From: Streptomyces sp. NBC_01142
GTDB taxonomy: Bacteria; Actinomycetota; Actinomycetes; Streptomycetales; Streptomycetaceae
Length of the DNA stretch: 64,000 nt
Assembly: GCF_026341125.1 (NCBI RefSeq)
Contig: NZ_JAPEOR010000002.1
Coordinates: 1,922,001 to 1,986,000 of the forward strand
Reading direction: 5' to 3'
The notes beneath the pieces were generated by a model that saw only the letters and a program-made list of their open reading frames with translations, made no database searches and was not told where the DNA came from. This document shows, piece after piece, positions 43,068 through 51,810 of this stretch (within the stretch, counting starts at the first letter, position 1; each line of letters opens with the position of its first letter). The position numbers were made by a program, and so were the translations under genes.

Positions 43068-43865
43068 CTAGCGGAACGAGGCTCTGGTACGGATACGGGA
43101 GACGGCGAGGAGCACGAGCAGCGTCGTGCCCATCAGGACGACCGCGACGGCCGACCCGGTGAAGAGGGACCCGCGGTCGGTGGCGGTGAAGATCTGCACC
43201 GGCAGCGGCATCCAGTCCGGCGGGTAGAGCATCATCGTGGCGCTCAACTCGCCCATGGACAGGGCGAAGCAGAGCCCTGCCGCCGCGTTGAGGGACGGCA
43301 GCAGAAGCGGGAGCTTCACTCGGAGCAGTACGTACGAGGGTCGGGCGCCGAGGCTCGCCGCCGCCTGCTCGTACATCGGGTCGAGGCGCATGATGGCCGC
43401 CGCGACCGACTGGTGGGCGAACGCCGTGACAAGAACGGTGTGCGCGAGGATCACGATCCAGCGCGTGCCGTTGAGCAGCATCGGCGGCTGGGAGAACGCG
43501 ACCAGGATGGCGAGGCCGACGACGACGGAGGGGACGGCGACCGGCAGCATGAACAGCGCGTCGACGGCGCGGCGCCCGCGCCGGGTGAGGGCGGAGGCCG
43601 CGAGCGCCGCCCAGCTGCCGACGGTGAGCGCGAGCAGGCTGGCGGTGACGGCGGTGACCAGGCTGGTGGTCAGGGCCTGGAGGGACTCTCCGCGTACGGC
43701 CGCGCCGTAGTGCTCGGTGGTCGGCCCGGAGGGGAACGCGCCGGACCAGTTCGTCGAGAAGGACGCGGCGACGATGACGAGGAGCGGCACCGCGAACAGC
43801 GGCAGGAAGAGGGCGAAGAAGAGGGCCCAGGTGGCCCAGCGGCCCTTCTTGCTATGCACCAGCAC
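43068..43865 (-). CDS. ABC transporter permease (PhnV-type)
   Basis: A 265-aa inner-membrane permease with six helices. The EAA loop is YEQAAASLGARPSYVLLRVKLP. GTG 43865 overlaps the end of the first permease by 14 bp. Family: 2-aminoethylphosphonate transporter second permease. Confidence 0.87.
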   Translation of the reverse strand: MLVHSKKGRWATWALFFALFLPLFAVPLLVIVAASFSTNWSGAFPSGPTTEHYGAAVRGESLQALTTSLVTAVTASLLALTVGSWAALAASALTRRGRRAVDALFMLPVAVPSVVVGLAILVAFSQPPMLLNGTRWIVILAHTVLVTAFAHQSVAAAIMRLDPMYEQAAASLGARPSYVLLRVKLPLLLPSLNAAAGLCFALSMGELSATMMLYPPDWMPLPVQIFTATDRGSLFTGSAVAVVLMGTTLLVLLAVSRIRTRASFR

Positions 43866-45159
43866 GACGGCTCACCACCCGGTAGAGGCTGTAAAGGCCG
43901 ACGGAGATCGCGATGTTGACGACCGCGACGACGCAGGCGGCAGGGTAGTCGGACTCGAGGATCGCCTTGCTGTAGACGAGCATCGGCAGGGTCGTGACGC
44001 CCTTCGCCCCGGTGAACAGGACGATGCCGAACTCGTTGAGGCACATGACGAGCACCAGACTCCCGCCGGCCGCGAGGGCGGGCAGTGCCTCGGGCAGAAT
44101 CACCCGCCGCACGATCCGCGCGGGCCTGGCCCCGAGCGAGGAGGCGACCTCCAGCTGCGCGGTGTCCAGCTGTGAGAAGGCGGCGAGCAGCGGGCGCATC
44201 ACGAAGGGCGTGAAGTAGGTGATCTCCGCGAGGAGTACGCCCCAGGGGGTGGTGAGGAAGTGGAAGGGGCCTTCGGCCGCGCCGGTGAGGTCGCTCCAGA
44301 GGCCGTTGGCCATGCCGACGGTGCCGTAGAGGAAGAGCAGCGCGAGCGTGATGAGGAAGGAGGGAAAGGAGAGGAAGACGTCGATGAACTTCGAGACCGC
44401 TCTGCCGCCGGGGAACGGTACGAAGGCGATGATCAGGGCGAGGGCGAAGCCGAGTACGAGACACCCGACGGTCGCCCCGACCGCGAGCCAGACGGTGGTG
44501 ACGAGGGCGTCCCGGAAGGCGGTGGACGCAAAGACGTCGGCGTACGCACCGGGTGCGAGGGACTCCTGCACGACGAGCCCGAGGGGATAGAGGAAGACGA
44601 CCCCGAGCACGGCGACGGGTGGCAGGGCCCAGACGAAGCGGGGTACGCGGCGACGGGGCTTCCCGCGCGCGGGGGTGTGAGGGCCGCGCCCGGCACGGGG
44701 CGATGCGCCGTCCGGCCGACCCGCGGCGCGATCGGTGTGAGGGCCGCGCCCGGCACGGGGCGATGCGCCCTCCGGCAGGCCCGCGGCGCGATCGGCGGGC
44801 ACGCCCGCGTGCCGGTCTCCGGCTTGCCGCACCCCGCCGGGCATGGGACGCCCGCCGCGCTGCCCGTCGGCCTCCGGCCGGCCCGGCCCGTCCGCGGCGC
44901 CCGCAGACACCGACAGCGGACTGCCCACCACCGGTGACCGCACGGCCGACCCGTCACCCGCGGACATTCCAACCTCCGGCCGGTCCCGCCCGTCTGCGAC
45001 GCTCGCGGACGCCGACAGCGACGGCGACGGCGCGGGACCCACCACCGCAGGACCCGCACCCGACCCGCCCTGCGCACACGTCGTGCCGGTGGGAACCCCC
45101 GCCCCGGAGGCCGGGCGCAGCCCACCGCGGTCCGCGGGCGACGGCGTCGCGCTAGCCAT
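43852..45159 (-). CDS. ABC transporter permease (PhnU-type) with an unusual long N-terminal extension
   Basis: 435 aa; the permease proper starts near residue 170 (VPRFVWALPPVAVLGVVFLYP), so about 165 residues precede it, most of them Gly/Pro/Arg/Ala-rich. Within this extension a 60-bp segment is tandemly duplicated, giving two copies of a GASPRAGRGPHT-containing 20-mer. The EAA loop is LEVASSLGARPARIVRRVILPEA. ATG 45159 overlaps the ATPase stop by 8 bp, so the extension is likely translated, unless translation starts internally. Confidence 0.82.
   Translation of the reverse strand: MASATPSPADRGGLRPASGAGVPTGTTCAQGGSGAGPAVVGPAPSPSLSASASVADGRDRPEVGMSAGDGSAVRSPVVGSPLSVSAGAADGPGRPEADGQRGGRPMPGGVRQAGDRHAGVPADRAAGLPEGASPRAGRGPHTDRAAGRPDGASPRAGRGPHTPARGKPRRRVPRFVWALPPVAVLGVVFLYPLGLVVQESLAPGAYADVFASTAFRDALVTTVWLAVGATVGCLVLGFALALIIAFVPFPGGRAVSKFIDVFLSFPSFLITLALLFLYGTVGMANGLWSDLTGAAEGPFHFLTTPWGVLLAEITYFTPFVMRPLLAAFSQLDTAQLEVASSLGARPARIVRRVILPEALPALAAGGSLVLVMCLNEFGIVLFTGAKGVTTLPMLVYSKAILESDYPAACVVAVVNIAISVGLYSLYRVVSRRAGA
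44675..44794. repeat. Tandem 60-bp duplication in the permease N-terminus
   Basis: 44675-44734 and 44735-44794 are near-identical, with a few mismatches clustered around the middle (ccgtccggccgac against ccctccggcaggc). The period is a multiple of three, so the frame is kept. Confidence 0.9.
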
Positions 45160-46262
45160 CGGACACCCCCGGCCCCGAAACCGCACCGGCCCCCGGACCC
45201 GGACCCGGGCCCGCACCCGCGGGAAGCAGCACCGCGTCCTCCGGCGCGAAGTGCAGCGTCACCTCGTCGCCCAGCGACGGAGTCTCCCGCAGCTCCCGCA
45301 GGTCCGCCTTGAGGCGGTGGCCCGCCACGTCGACGTACAGCCGGTGGGTGGACCCCCGCCACTGGACCTCGGCGAGCGTGCCGCGCAGGGCGTTGGGCCC
45401 TTCGCCGAGTCCGACCAGGTGCGGGCGTATGCACAGGGTCGCCGTCGCCCCGGCCGAGGCCTCGCCGACAGTCACCCCGAGGTCCGTCCCGGCGAAGGAC
45501 ACCGACCCGGCGCCCACCGTGACCGGCAGCAGATTCGCGTTCCCCACGAACGACGCCGTGAACTCCGTACGCGGCCGCCGGTACAGCTCCTGCGGTGTCC
45601 CGCAGTCCCGCAGCCGCGCCCTGTCCATGACCGCGATCCGGTCCGCGAGTGTGAGCGCCTCGACCTGGTCGTGCGTGACATACAGGATCGAGACGTCCGG
45701 CAACTCCCGGTGCAGCCGCGCCAGTTCCGCCAGCATCCCGGAGCGCAGCTGCGCATCCAGCGCGGAGAGCGGCTCGTCCAGCAGCAGCACCCCCGGGCGG
45801 ATCGCCAGCGCCCGCGCGATGGCGACCCGCTGCTGCTGCCCTCCGGACAGTTCGCGCGGATAGCGCTTCGCGTACGCCGCCATGCCCGTCAGCTCGAGCG
45901 CCTCGGCGACCCGGCCGGTTATCTCGCCCTTGGGCGCCTTCTGCGCCTTGAGGCCGAAGGCGACGTTGTCCTTGACGCGCATGTGCGGGAAGAGGGCGTA
46001 CTGCTGCACGACCATGCCGATGCCGCGCCGGTGCGGAGGCAGCCCGGTGACGTCCCGCTCGCCGATGAACACCCGCCCGGCAACGGGCTGCACAAAGCCG
46101 GCGACGGCACGCAGCGCGGTGGTCTTCCCCGACCCCGAGGGCCCCAGCAGCGCCATGACTTCGCCCGGTTCGACGGTGAGGTCGAGCGAGTCGAGCGCTG
46201 TGGTCCCGCCGCGCCCCCCCGTACGAGACCGAGACGTTCTCGAAGCGGATGCCGCCGGTCAT
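45152..46262 (-). CDS. ABC transporter ATPase (PhnT-type), frameshifted in a G7 run
   Basis: The ATPase core reads from 46156 (MALLGPSGSGKTT; Q-loop VVQQYALFPH; LSGGQQQRVAIARAL; VLLLDEPLSALDA; VTHDQ), with a TOBE-like C-terminus. The expected first 35 residues are present but in another frame: ATG 46262 gives MTGGIRFENVSVSYGG, then a run of seven G (46214-46220 on the plus strand as C) shifts the frame. Removing one G would join SYGGRGGTTALDSLDLTVEPGEV to the core. Either a real phase-variable or inactivating mutation or a homopolymer sequencing error. As written, only a Walker-A-start product lacking beta-1 and the A-loop Tyr could be made. Confidence 0.8.
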
Positions 46263-46951
46263 CGGGCCGCCCCGGCGAGGAGCCCGGGCAACTCGGCGAC
46301 CGAGGCGAGGATGTCACTCGCCCCCGCCCGCCGCAGCGCGGCCTCGTCGTGGGCGCCGGTGAGCACCCCGGCGACGATGCCCGCTCCGGAACGTACGCCG
46401 CTGAGCATGTCGTACGACGTGTCGCCCGCGACCGCGATGTCCCGGACGCCGTCCACCGCCCCCGTACGCAGGAAGGCGGCGAGGACCATGTCGGGGTAGG
46501 GCCGCCCGCGACCGCCCGCGTCGGCCGGACACAGGGTCAGACCGACCAGGTCCTGCCAGCCCAGGGCCCTCAGGATCGCGTCCTGTGTGGTGCGGGCGAA
46601 GCCGGTGGTCAGCACGACGGTCCGGCCCTGGTCCGCCAGCTCCTCGATGGCCTCGCGGGCGCCGGGAACCGGGGCGATGCGTCCGCCGTCGACCAGCTCC
46701 CCGTACGCCTCCTCGAACGCGATGTTCGCGGCCCGGGCACGGCCCTCGTCCCCGAACAGATGCCGGAAGACGGAGATCTTCGACTCGCCCATGGTGGCGC
46801 GGACGTGGTCGAGCATGCCGGGCATCGACTCCGGCTCGGCGCCCAGCCGTTCCGCGGCCGTGGCGAAGGCCTGCTCGACCAGTCCCCCGTCGGCGACGGT
46901 CGTACCGGCCATGTCCAGTACGACGAGGTTGCTGCGGTTCGTCGTCGTCAT
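46259..46951 (-). CDS. Phosphonatase-like HAD hydrolase
   Basis: A 230-aa HAD hydrolase of the phosphonatase-like group (TIGR03351-type by memory). The nucleophile motif is VVLDMAGTTV (D13), then TTGFARTTQDAIL (Thr), GRGRPYPDMVLAAF (Lys is replaced by a different residue in this segment, which should be checked) and VAGDTSYDMLSG. It would cleave the C-P bond of phosphonoacetaldehyde or a related compound. Starts 5 bp after the FAD oxidase stop. Confidence 0.85.
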   Translation of the reverse strand: MTTTNRSNLVVLDMAGTTVADGGLVEQAFATAAERLGAEPESMPGMLDHVRATMGESKISVFRHLFGDEGRARAANIAFEEAYGELVDGGRIAPVPGAREAIEELADQGRTVVLTTGFARTTQDAILRALGWQDLVGLTLCPADAGGRGRPYPDMVLAAFLRTGAVDGVRDIAVAGDTSYDMLSGVRSGAGIVAGVLTGAHDEAALRRAGASDILASVAELPGLLAGAAR

Positions 46952-46956
46952 TGCTG

Positions 46957-48078
46957 TCACCAGCCCAGTTCGTTCGCGGTCGTCTCGGCAATGGCGGGCG
47001 AGCAGGTCATGCCGCGCCCGCCCGGCCCGGTCACCAGCCACACCCCGTCGCGCACCTGCTGCCGGTGCACCACGCGGCTCGTGTCGGTGCACTGCGCGTA
47101 CACCCCGGCCCAGCGGCGGCGGATCCTCGGCAGCGGCCTGCCGAGGAAGGACTCGACGACCTCGATGAGGTGCTCGTACGGGTCCTCGAGGGTGTCGAAG
47201 GCGAAGGGGTGCTCGTACTCGTGGGTGTCGCCGATGGTCAGTCCGCCGTCGAGCCGCTGCACCATCAGCAGCTGCATCTTGTGCGCGGCGGCGGTCGGCG
47301 TCTGGGCCTGCCCGGCGCTCAGGGCGTCCAGCGCCTCGCTCGCGTACGCCGGGTAGTAGCGGAAGCTGTCGGCGTCGGCGACGGAGGTGGTGAGCGGCTC
47401 GCCGAGCGGGTCGGTCTGCATCATCTGGAGGCGGACGCGGCGTACGGGCAGGTCGGGGGCGAGCTCGCGTACGAGACCGGAGAGCGACGCGCCCGTACAG
47501 AGGACGACGGCGTCGCCGGTGTGCACCTCGCCGTGGTCGTCGCGGACGGATCCTTCACCGATGACGTCGCGGACCTCGCGGCCGCCGAGGTAGGTGTACC
47601 GGCCGGAGGCCAGCAGGGCCTGTTTCAGGGCGAGTTGGGCGGGCCGCGGCTCGACGGCGGCGTCGCGCTCGCACCACAGCGCCCCCTCGAACTTCCCGCG
47701 CAGGGCGGGGTTGATCCGGCGGGCCTCGCCCGCGGTGACCAGCTGGTAGCCGCGGGCCGCCGCGTCGGGGCGGGCCACGGCCGCCTCGGCGACGGCGAGC
47801 TCGAGGTCGTTACGTACGGGGGTGAGCGAGCCGATCGCCCGGAAGCCGAGTCCGGGCACCCGCTCCCCGATGGACTCCCACAGCTCGCGGGCGCGCAGTG
47901 CGGTCTCCAGCTCCTCTCCTCCGGCGCGGCCGCTGACCCATATCTGGCCGAAGTTGCGCAGGCTGGCGCCCCGGGCCTCGGTCTCGCGCTCGATGTGTAC
48001 GACCTCGTGGCCGCGTTCCACTGCGTGCCAGGCGTGCATGGTTCCCACCACGCCGGCTCCTACGACGATGACTCTCAC
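46957..48078 (-). CDS. FAD-dependent oxidoreductase of phosphonate loci (TIGR03364-type)
   Basis: A 373-aa flavoprotein of the DAO/glycine oxidase fold. Dinucleotide-binding VIVVGAGVVGTMHAWH (GxGxxG at 7-12), then ERETEARGASLRNFGQIWVSG typical of the phosphonate-associated branch, and a C-terminal WLVTGPGGRGMTCSPAIAE. Members oxidise amino- or N-methyl-aminophosphonates to the aldehyde that the neighbouring HAD enzyme hydrolyses. GTG 48078 chosen; first gene of the operon behind the GntR gene. Confidence 0.85.
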   Translation of the reverse strand: MRVIVVGAGVVGTMHAWHAVERGHEVVHIERETEARGASLRNFGQIWVSGRAGGEELETALRARELWESIGERVPGLGFRAIGSLTPVRNDLELAVAEAAVARPDAAARGYQLVTAGEARRINPALRGKFEGALWCERDAAVEPRPAQLALKQALLASGRYTYLGGREVRDVIGEGSVRDDHGEVHTGDAVVLCTGASLSGLVRELAPDLPVRRVRLQMMQTDPLGEPLTTSVADADSFRYYPAYASEALDALSAGQAQTPTAAAHKMQLLMVQRLDGGLTIGDTHEYEHPFAFDTLEDPYEHLIEVVESFLGRPLPRIRRRWAGVYAQCTDTSRVVHRQQVRDGVWLVTGPGGRGMTCSPAIAETTANELGW

Positions 48079-48152
48079 GGCGGCAACGCTCGTGGGGGGC
48101 GGTGACCCGGACGGATCCGGACGGCAACGGGAGGGTGAACGGGCACCCAAGG

Positions 48153-48172
48153 TTGGACCAGACCCGTTATCT
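48153..48172 (-). promoter_or_regulatory. 20-bp phosphonate-locus element, copy 2
   Basis: ttggaccagacccgttatct, 75-95 bp upstream of the FAD oxidase start; see copy 1 at 41931. On the minus strand the gaagataacg motif just upstream is present twice in tandem (about 48165-48187). Confidence 0.55.
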
Positions 48173-48238
48173 TCTCGTTATCTTCTTGCTCTGTCCGGCT
48201 TCGCTGTACGCCAGGGACTCAGCCCCCGGCTCGGCCCC

Positions 48239-49003
48239 TCACGCCCCGGCGCCCAGATGCGTCGTGAAGCTGAAGCGGTCGCCGCGGTAGAGGGTGCGCA
48301 CCCGCTCCAGCGGCTTGCCTGCCGTGTCCCGCGAGACACGGTGGATCAGCAGCATCGGCAGGGCCGGCGGCGCGCCGATCAGCAGCGCCTCACGCGGCGT
48401 CGCGAGTACCGTCTCGATCCGCTCGTCCGCGTCGCCGAAGGAGATTCCGAGGCGCTCACGCAGATAGGAGTAGAAGGACGAGTCGGGGTCGAAGTCGGCG
48501 TCCAGGTCCGGCACTCGGGCGACGGCGACGTACGTACTCTCCAGGCCGACCCGCTCGTCGTCCGCGAGCAGCACCCGCTCCATGTGCCAGACGGGGTCGC
48601 CGCGCTCCGTCCCGATCTCGGCGGCCAGCGCGGCCGAGCAGGGGAACCGGTCGAGCGTGATCAGGCTGCGGCCCGGCCTGCGCCCCTGGCGGCGTACGCC
48701 TTCGGTGTAGCTGGCGAGCGAGAGGGGCTGCTCCAGTTTGGGGCCGGCGACGACCGTGCCGCGGCCCTGGCGGCGGAGCCGGCCCTCCAGCAGGAGTTCA
48801 CGCAGCGCCTGGCGCACGGTCTCGCGCGAGACTTCGTACCGTACGGCGAGATCGCGCTCGGTCGGCAGCAGTCCCCCCTCGCCCAACTCCTCTGTCAGGA
48901 GCGAGATATGGGCCTTGACGGCGTAGTACTTGGGGATGCGTCCATGCTCCGGGATGCCGGAGCGGACAGGGGCGCCGGGCGCCTGGTCGTTCGGGTAGTC
49001 CAC
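48239..49003 (-). CDS. GntR/HutC-family regulator of the phosphonate operon
   Basis: A 254-aa regulator. Winged HTH at about 25-88 (KAHISLLTEELGEGGLLPTER, then YEVSRETVRQALRELLLEGRLRRQGRGT) and a UTRA ligand-binding domain from about 95 to the end. GTG 49003 is chosen because the longer open frame upstream is low-complexity. Co-oriented upstream of the operon, it is the obvious candidate to bind the shared 20-bp element. Confidence 0.87.
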   Translation of the reverse strand: MDYPNDQAPGAPVRSGIPEHGRIPKYYAVKAHISLLTEELGEGGLLPTERDLAVRYEVSRETVRQALRELLLEGRLRRQGRGTVVAGPKLEQPLSLASYTEGVRRQGRRPGRSLITLDRFPCSAALAAEIGTERGDPVWHMERVLLADDERVGLESTYVAVARVPDLDADFDPDSSFYSYLRERLGISFGDADERIETVLATPREALLIGAPPALPMLLIHRVSRDTAGKPLERVRTLYRGDRFSFTTHLGAGA

Positions 49004-49221
49004 CAAGGGATGCTCGCAGACGGATATGAACGTTCGGCGTCGCCCACGAGCGTTCGGACGAGGTGAGGTGCGTTGAGCGCGGGCGCCGCCGGGCCTTCGT
49101 GTTCGCCCCGCACCCCCGCCCCCTGGGGTGGCGCGCATCCCCGGAGCCTCAGCTCCGACCGTGCGGACTCCGCGTGCCGGGCCCACGAGCCCACGCCTGT
49201 GGAGTGACCTGCCTCACAGGC

Positions 49222-49248
49222 TGTCACAACAATCGATCACGCGGTGTC
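49222..49248 (+). promoter_or_regulatory. ECF41-type promoter of the FAD oxidoreductase gene
   Basis: TGTCACA at 49222-49228, 16-bp spacer, TGTC at 49245-49248. The ECF41 consensus is TGTCACA-N16-CGTC, so one base of the -10 differs. Confidence 0.8.
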
Positions 49249-49282
49249 TTGAGGTCGAGCCCCTGGAACCGAAGGAGACACC

Positions 49283-50482
49283 ATGACCGAGAACACCGAT
49301 GTGGTCGTGATCGGCGGCGGATACGCCGGCGTCATGGCGGCCAATCGTCTGACGCAGCGCGGCGACGTGACAGTGACGCTGATCAACCCGCGCCCGACCT
49401 TCGTCGAGCGGATCCGCCTGCACCAATTGGTGGGTGGGTCCCACGACGCGGTCGTCGCCTACCGCAAAGTCCTGGGCAAGGGCATCCGGCTGGTGGTCGA
49501 CACCGTGGCACGGATCGACGCGACCGAGCGCAGCGTGACGTTGGCGACCGGCGGCACGGTCGGCTACGACTACCTGATCTACGCAGTGGGCAGTGGCAGC
49601 GCCGACCCGCGCGTGCCCGGAGCGGCCGAGTTCGCCTACCCGATTGCCACTCTGGAGGAGGCGCAGCGGCTGCGGCCGGTCGTCGACGCCGCACCTGCAA
49701 CAGCCGCGGTGACGGTTGTCGGAGCCGGTCCGACCGGCATCGAGACCGCCGCCGAGCTGGCGGAGGAGGGCCGCACCGTGACCCTGGTCTGCGGCGAGGT
49801 GCTCGGCCCGTATCTGCATCCCCGGGGTCGACGCTCGGTTGCCCAGCGGCTGGCCGCACTCGGTGTGACCGTGCTCGAAGGCCCCGACGCGAAGGTGACG
49901 GCTGTGACTCGCGACAGCGTGCAGCTCAGTGGCGGCCGCAAGCTGCCGAGCAAGGTGACCATCTGGACCGCCGGATTCGGCGTGCCGGACCTGGCCGCGC
50001 GCAGCGGGCTGAGCACCGACGCCTTGGGCCGCCTGCTCACGGACGAGACGCTGACGAGCGTGGACGACGAACGCATCGTCGCGGCCGGGGATTCGGCGGC
50101 GCCGTCGGACCTGCCGTTCCGGATGAGCTGCCAGGCCGCGGTTCAGCTGGGCCCGCAGGCCGCCGAGACAGTGCTCAGCCGGATCGCCGGTGAGCAACCC
50201 GCCCCCATCGAGGTGGGGTTCGTCAGCCAGTGCATCAGCCTGGGTCGTCGCTCCGGCATCCTTCAGTTCGCCGGCAAGGACGACACCGCCAAGAGGTACT
50301 ACCTCGGCGGCCGCCCGAGCGCGAAGCTCAAGGAGTTCATTTGCAAGGCCACCGTCTGGCAGCTGGCGTACGAGGCACGCAAGCCCGGTGCGCGCACCTG
50401 GTGGACCAAGGATGACAAGCGCCGGCAACTGCTGCAGGCCAAGCGCGGGGAGGCGCCGGCCACCGCTGAACAAGCAGCCTAG
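49283..50482 (+). CDS. NAD(P)/FAD-dependent oxidoreductase (NDH-2/AIF-like)
   Basis: A 399-aa two-dinucleotide-binding flavoprotein. FAD site VVVIGGGYAGVMAA (11-16), NAD site VTVVGAGPTGIETAAELAEEG, and AAGDSAAP near the second FAD-binding Asp. There is no membrane anchor. It is preceded by an ECF41-type promoter and followed by the ECF41 sigma gene; in other genomes ECF41 partners are small oxidoreductase/carboxymuconolactone-type proteins. Confidence 0.88.
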   Translation: MTENTDVVVIGGGYAGVMAANRLTQRGDVTVTLINPRPTFVERIRLHQLVGGSHDAVVAYRKVLGKGIRLVVDTVARIDATERSVTLATGGTVGYDYLIYAVGSGSADPRVPGAAEFAYPIATLEEAQRLRPVVDAAPATAAVTVVGAGPTGIETAAELAEEGRTVTLVCGEVLGPYLHPRGRRSVAQRLAALGVTVLEGPDAKVTAVTRDSVQLSGGRKLPSKVTIWTAGFGVPDLAARSGLSTDALGRLLTDETLTSVDDERIVAAGDSAAPSDLPFRMSCQAAVQLGPQAAETVLSRIAGEQPAPIEVGFVSQCISLGRRSGILQFAGKDDTAKRYYLGGRPSAKLKEFICKATVWQLAYEARKPGARTWWTKDDKRRQLLQAKRGEAPATAEQAA

Positions 50483-50608
50483 CCAGGCATTCGTGGTCGG
50501 TGCGGTCGACTGTCACCTATCAACGGATCTGGACTGCATGACGTGCGGCGACGCCCTTGTACGCCCTTGTTGGGGGGCGCCGCCTCACGCATGCGTTCAT
50601 GCTTGGCG

Positions 50609-50635
50609 TGTCACAGCCGTGCGCCGGGTGGTGTC
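50609..50635 (+). promoter_or_regulatory. ECF41-type promoter of the sigma gene
   Basis: TGTCACA at 50609-50615, 16-bp spacer, TGTC at 50632-50635, the same as the promoter in front of 49283. It implies autoregulation. Confidence 0.8.
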
Positions 50636-50761
50636 CTACTCTCGATCGCACCGGACAGGTGGGTCGGATCGAACGGCCGCCAACGAAAAGGACCTTGCTG
50701 TGGATGCACGCTCGAAGGCCTTCGGCAACCAGGGCCGGCCGCGAAGGAGAGGGGTCGGGAT

Positions 50762-51658
50762 ATGAGCGACCACACCACTGACCCGGCGACCGAGACTTTC
50801 GTCGCCCACCGCAACCTGCTCTTCACCGTCGCCTACGAGATGCTCGGATCGGCGGCCGACGCCGAGGACGTCCTCCAGGAGACCTGGCTGCGGTGGGTCA
50901 AGGTCGACCTGGGACAGGTGAGCGACCAGCGCGCCTACCTGGTCCGGATCACAACCCGCCAGTCGCTCAACCGGCTGCGCACGATGTCGCGCCGCAAGGA
51001 GGCCTACGTCGGCCCCTGGCTGCCCGAGCCGCTGCTCACCGCGCCGGACGTGGCCCAGGACGTCGAGCTCGCCGAGAGCGTGTCGATGGCGGTCATGCTC
51101 GTCCTGGAGACGCTGTCGCCCACCGAGCGCGCCGTTTTCGTGCTGCGCGAGGTCTTCGACGTCGGCTACGACGAGATCGCGGCCGCCGTCGACAAGAGCC
51201 CCGCGGCCGTCCGCCAGATCGCGCACCGCGCCCGCCGGCACGTCGATGCCCGCCGCCCTCGCCAGGTGGTCTCCGCGAGCGAGACCCGGGCGGCTCTGGC
51301 TTCGTTCCAGCGCGCGCTCGACAGCGGAGACCTGCAGGGCCTCCTCGACGTGCTCGCCCCGGAGGTCGTTCTGATGAGCGACGGCGGCGGCATCAAGCAG
51401 GCCGCGCCGCGGCCGATCACCGGTGCCTGGAAGGTGGCCCGCTTCATGATCGGTGGTCTCGGCAAGAACGAACTCCCGATCACCGTCGGCCCCGCCATGG
51501 TCAACGGCAACCCGGCACTCCTCGTACACCTGGACGGCGAGATCGACGGCATCATGGCGATCCGCGTCGAGGACGCCCGCATCACCGGCCTCTACTACGT
51601 CCGCAACCCCGAGAAGCTGTTGCGCGTCGAATCCGAGACCCCGCTCACCCTGCGATGA
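50762..51658 (+). CDS. ECF41-family sigma factor with SnoaL-like C-terminal domain
   Basis: A 298-aa sigma factor of the SigJ/ECF41 type. Sigma2 (about 14-80, with AYEMLGSAADAEDVLQETWLRW), sigma4 (about 113-165, LSPTERAVFVLREVFDVGYDEIA) and a C-terminal SnoaL-like domain (175-298). Family hallmarks: WLPEP (86-90), DGGG (207-210, in DGGGIK) and NPEKL (282-286). The C-terminal domain replaces an anti-sigma factor and tunes activity. No separate anti-sigma gene is nearby. ATG 50762. Confidence 0.93.
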   Translation: MSDHTTDPATETFVAHRNLLFTVAYEMLGSAADAEDVLQETWLRWVKVDLGQVSDQRAYLVRITTRQSLNRLRTMSRRKEAYVGPWLPEPLLTAPDVAQDVELAESVSMAVMLVLETLSPTERAVFVLREVFDVGYDEIAAAVDKSPAAVRQIAHRARRHVDARRPRQVVSASETRAALASFQRALDSGDLQGLLDVLAPEVVLMSDGGGIKQAAPRPITGAWKVARFMIGGLGKNELPITVGPAMVNGNPALLVHLDGEIDGIMAIRVEDARITGLYYVRNPEKLLRVESETPLTLR

Positions 51659-51810
51659 ATACCGGTGGCGGAACAGCCACCCGGTATCAGGTGGAACGCC
51701 GAGGTGGCGCGCGGCGGCGGGTGTGGTGACAGCACCCGACTCAGGGGCGCGGGTGCTTGTCATCGTTGCCTGAGGCTGTGACGTGTACCAACGGACGATA
51801 AGGAACCCGC

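Noticed and set aside
40374..43919. A very long plus-strand open frame of 1181 codons
   Set aside because: It is antisense to the phosphodiesterase, substrate-binding and permease genes, which have clear domains and ribosome binding sites. High GC third positions open the opposite frames.
44675..44794. CRISPR-like array
   Set aside because: Only two units without spacers, in frame within a coding gene, and no cas genes nearby. The nuclease at 4957 resembles Cas4 only in its cysteine pattern and fold.
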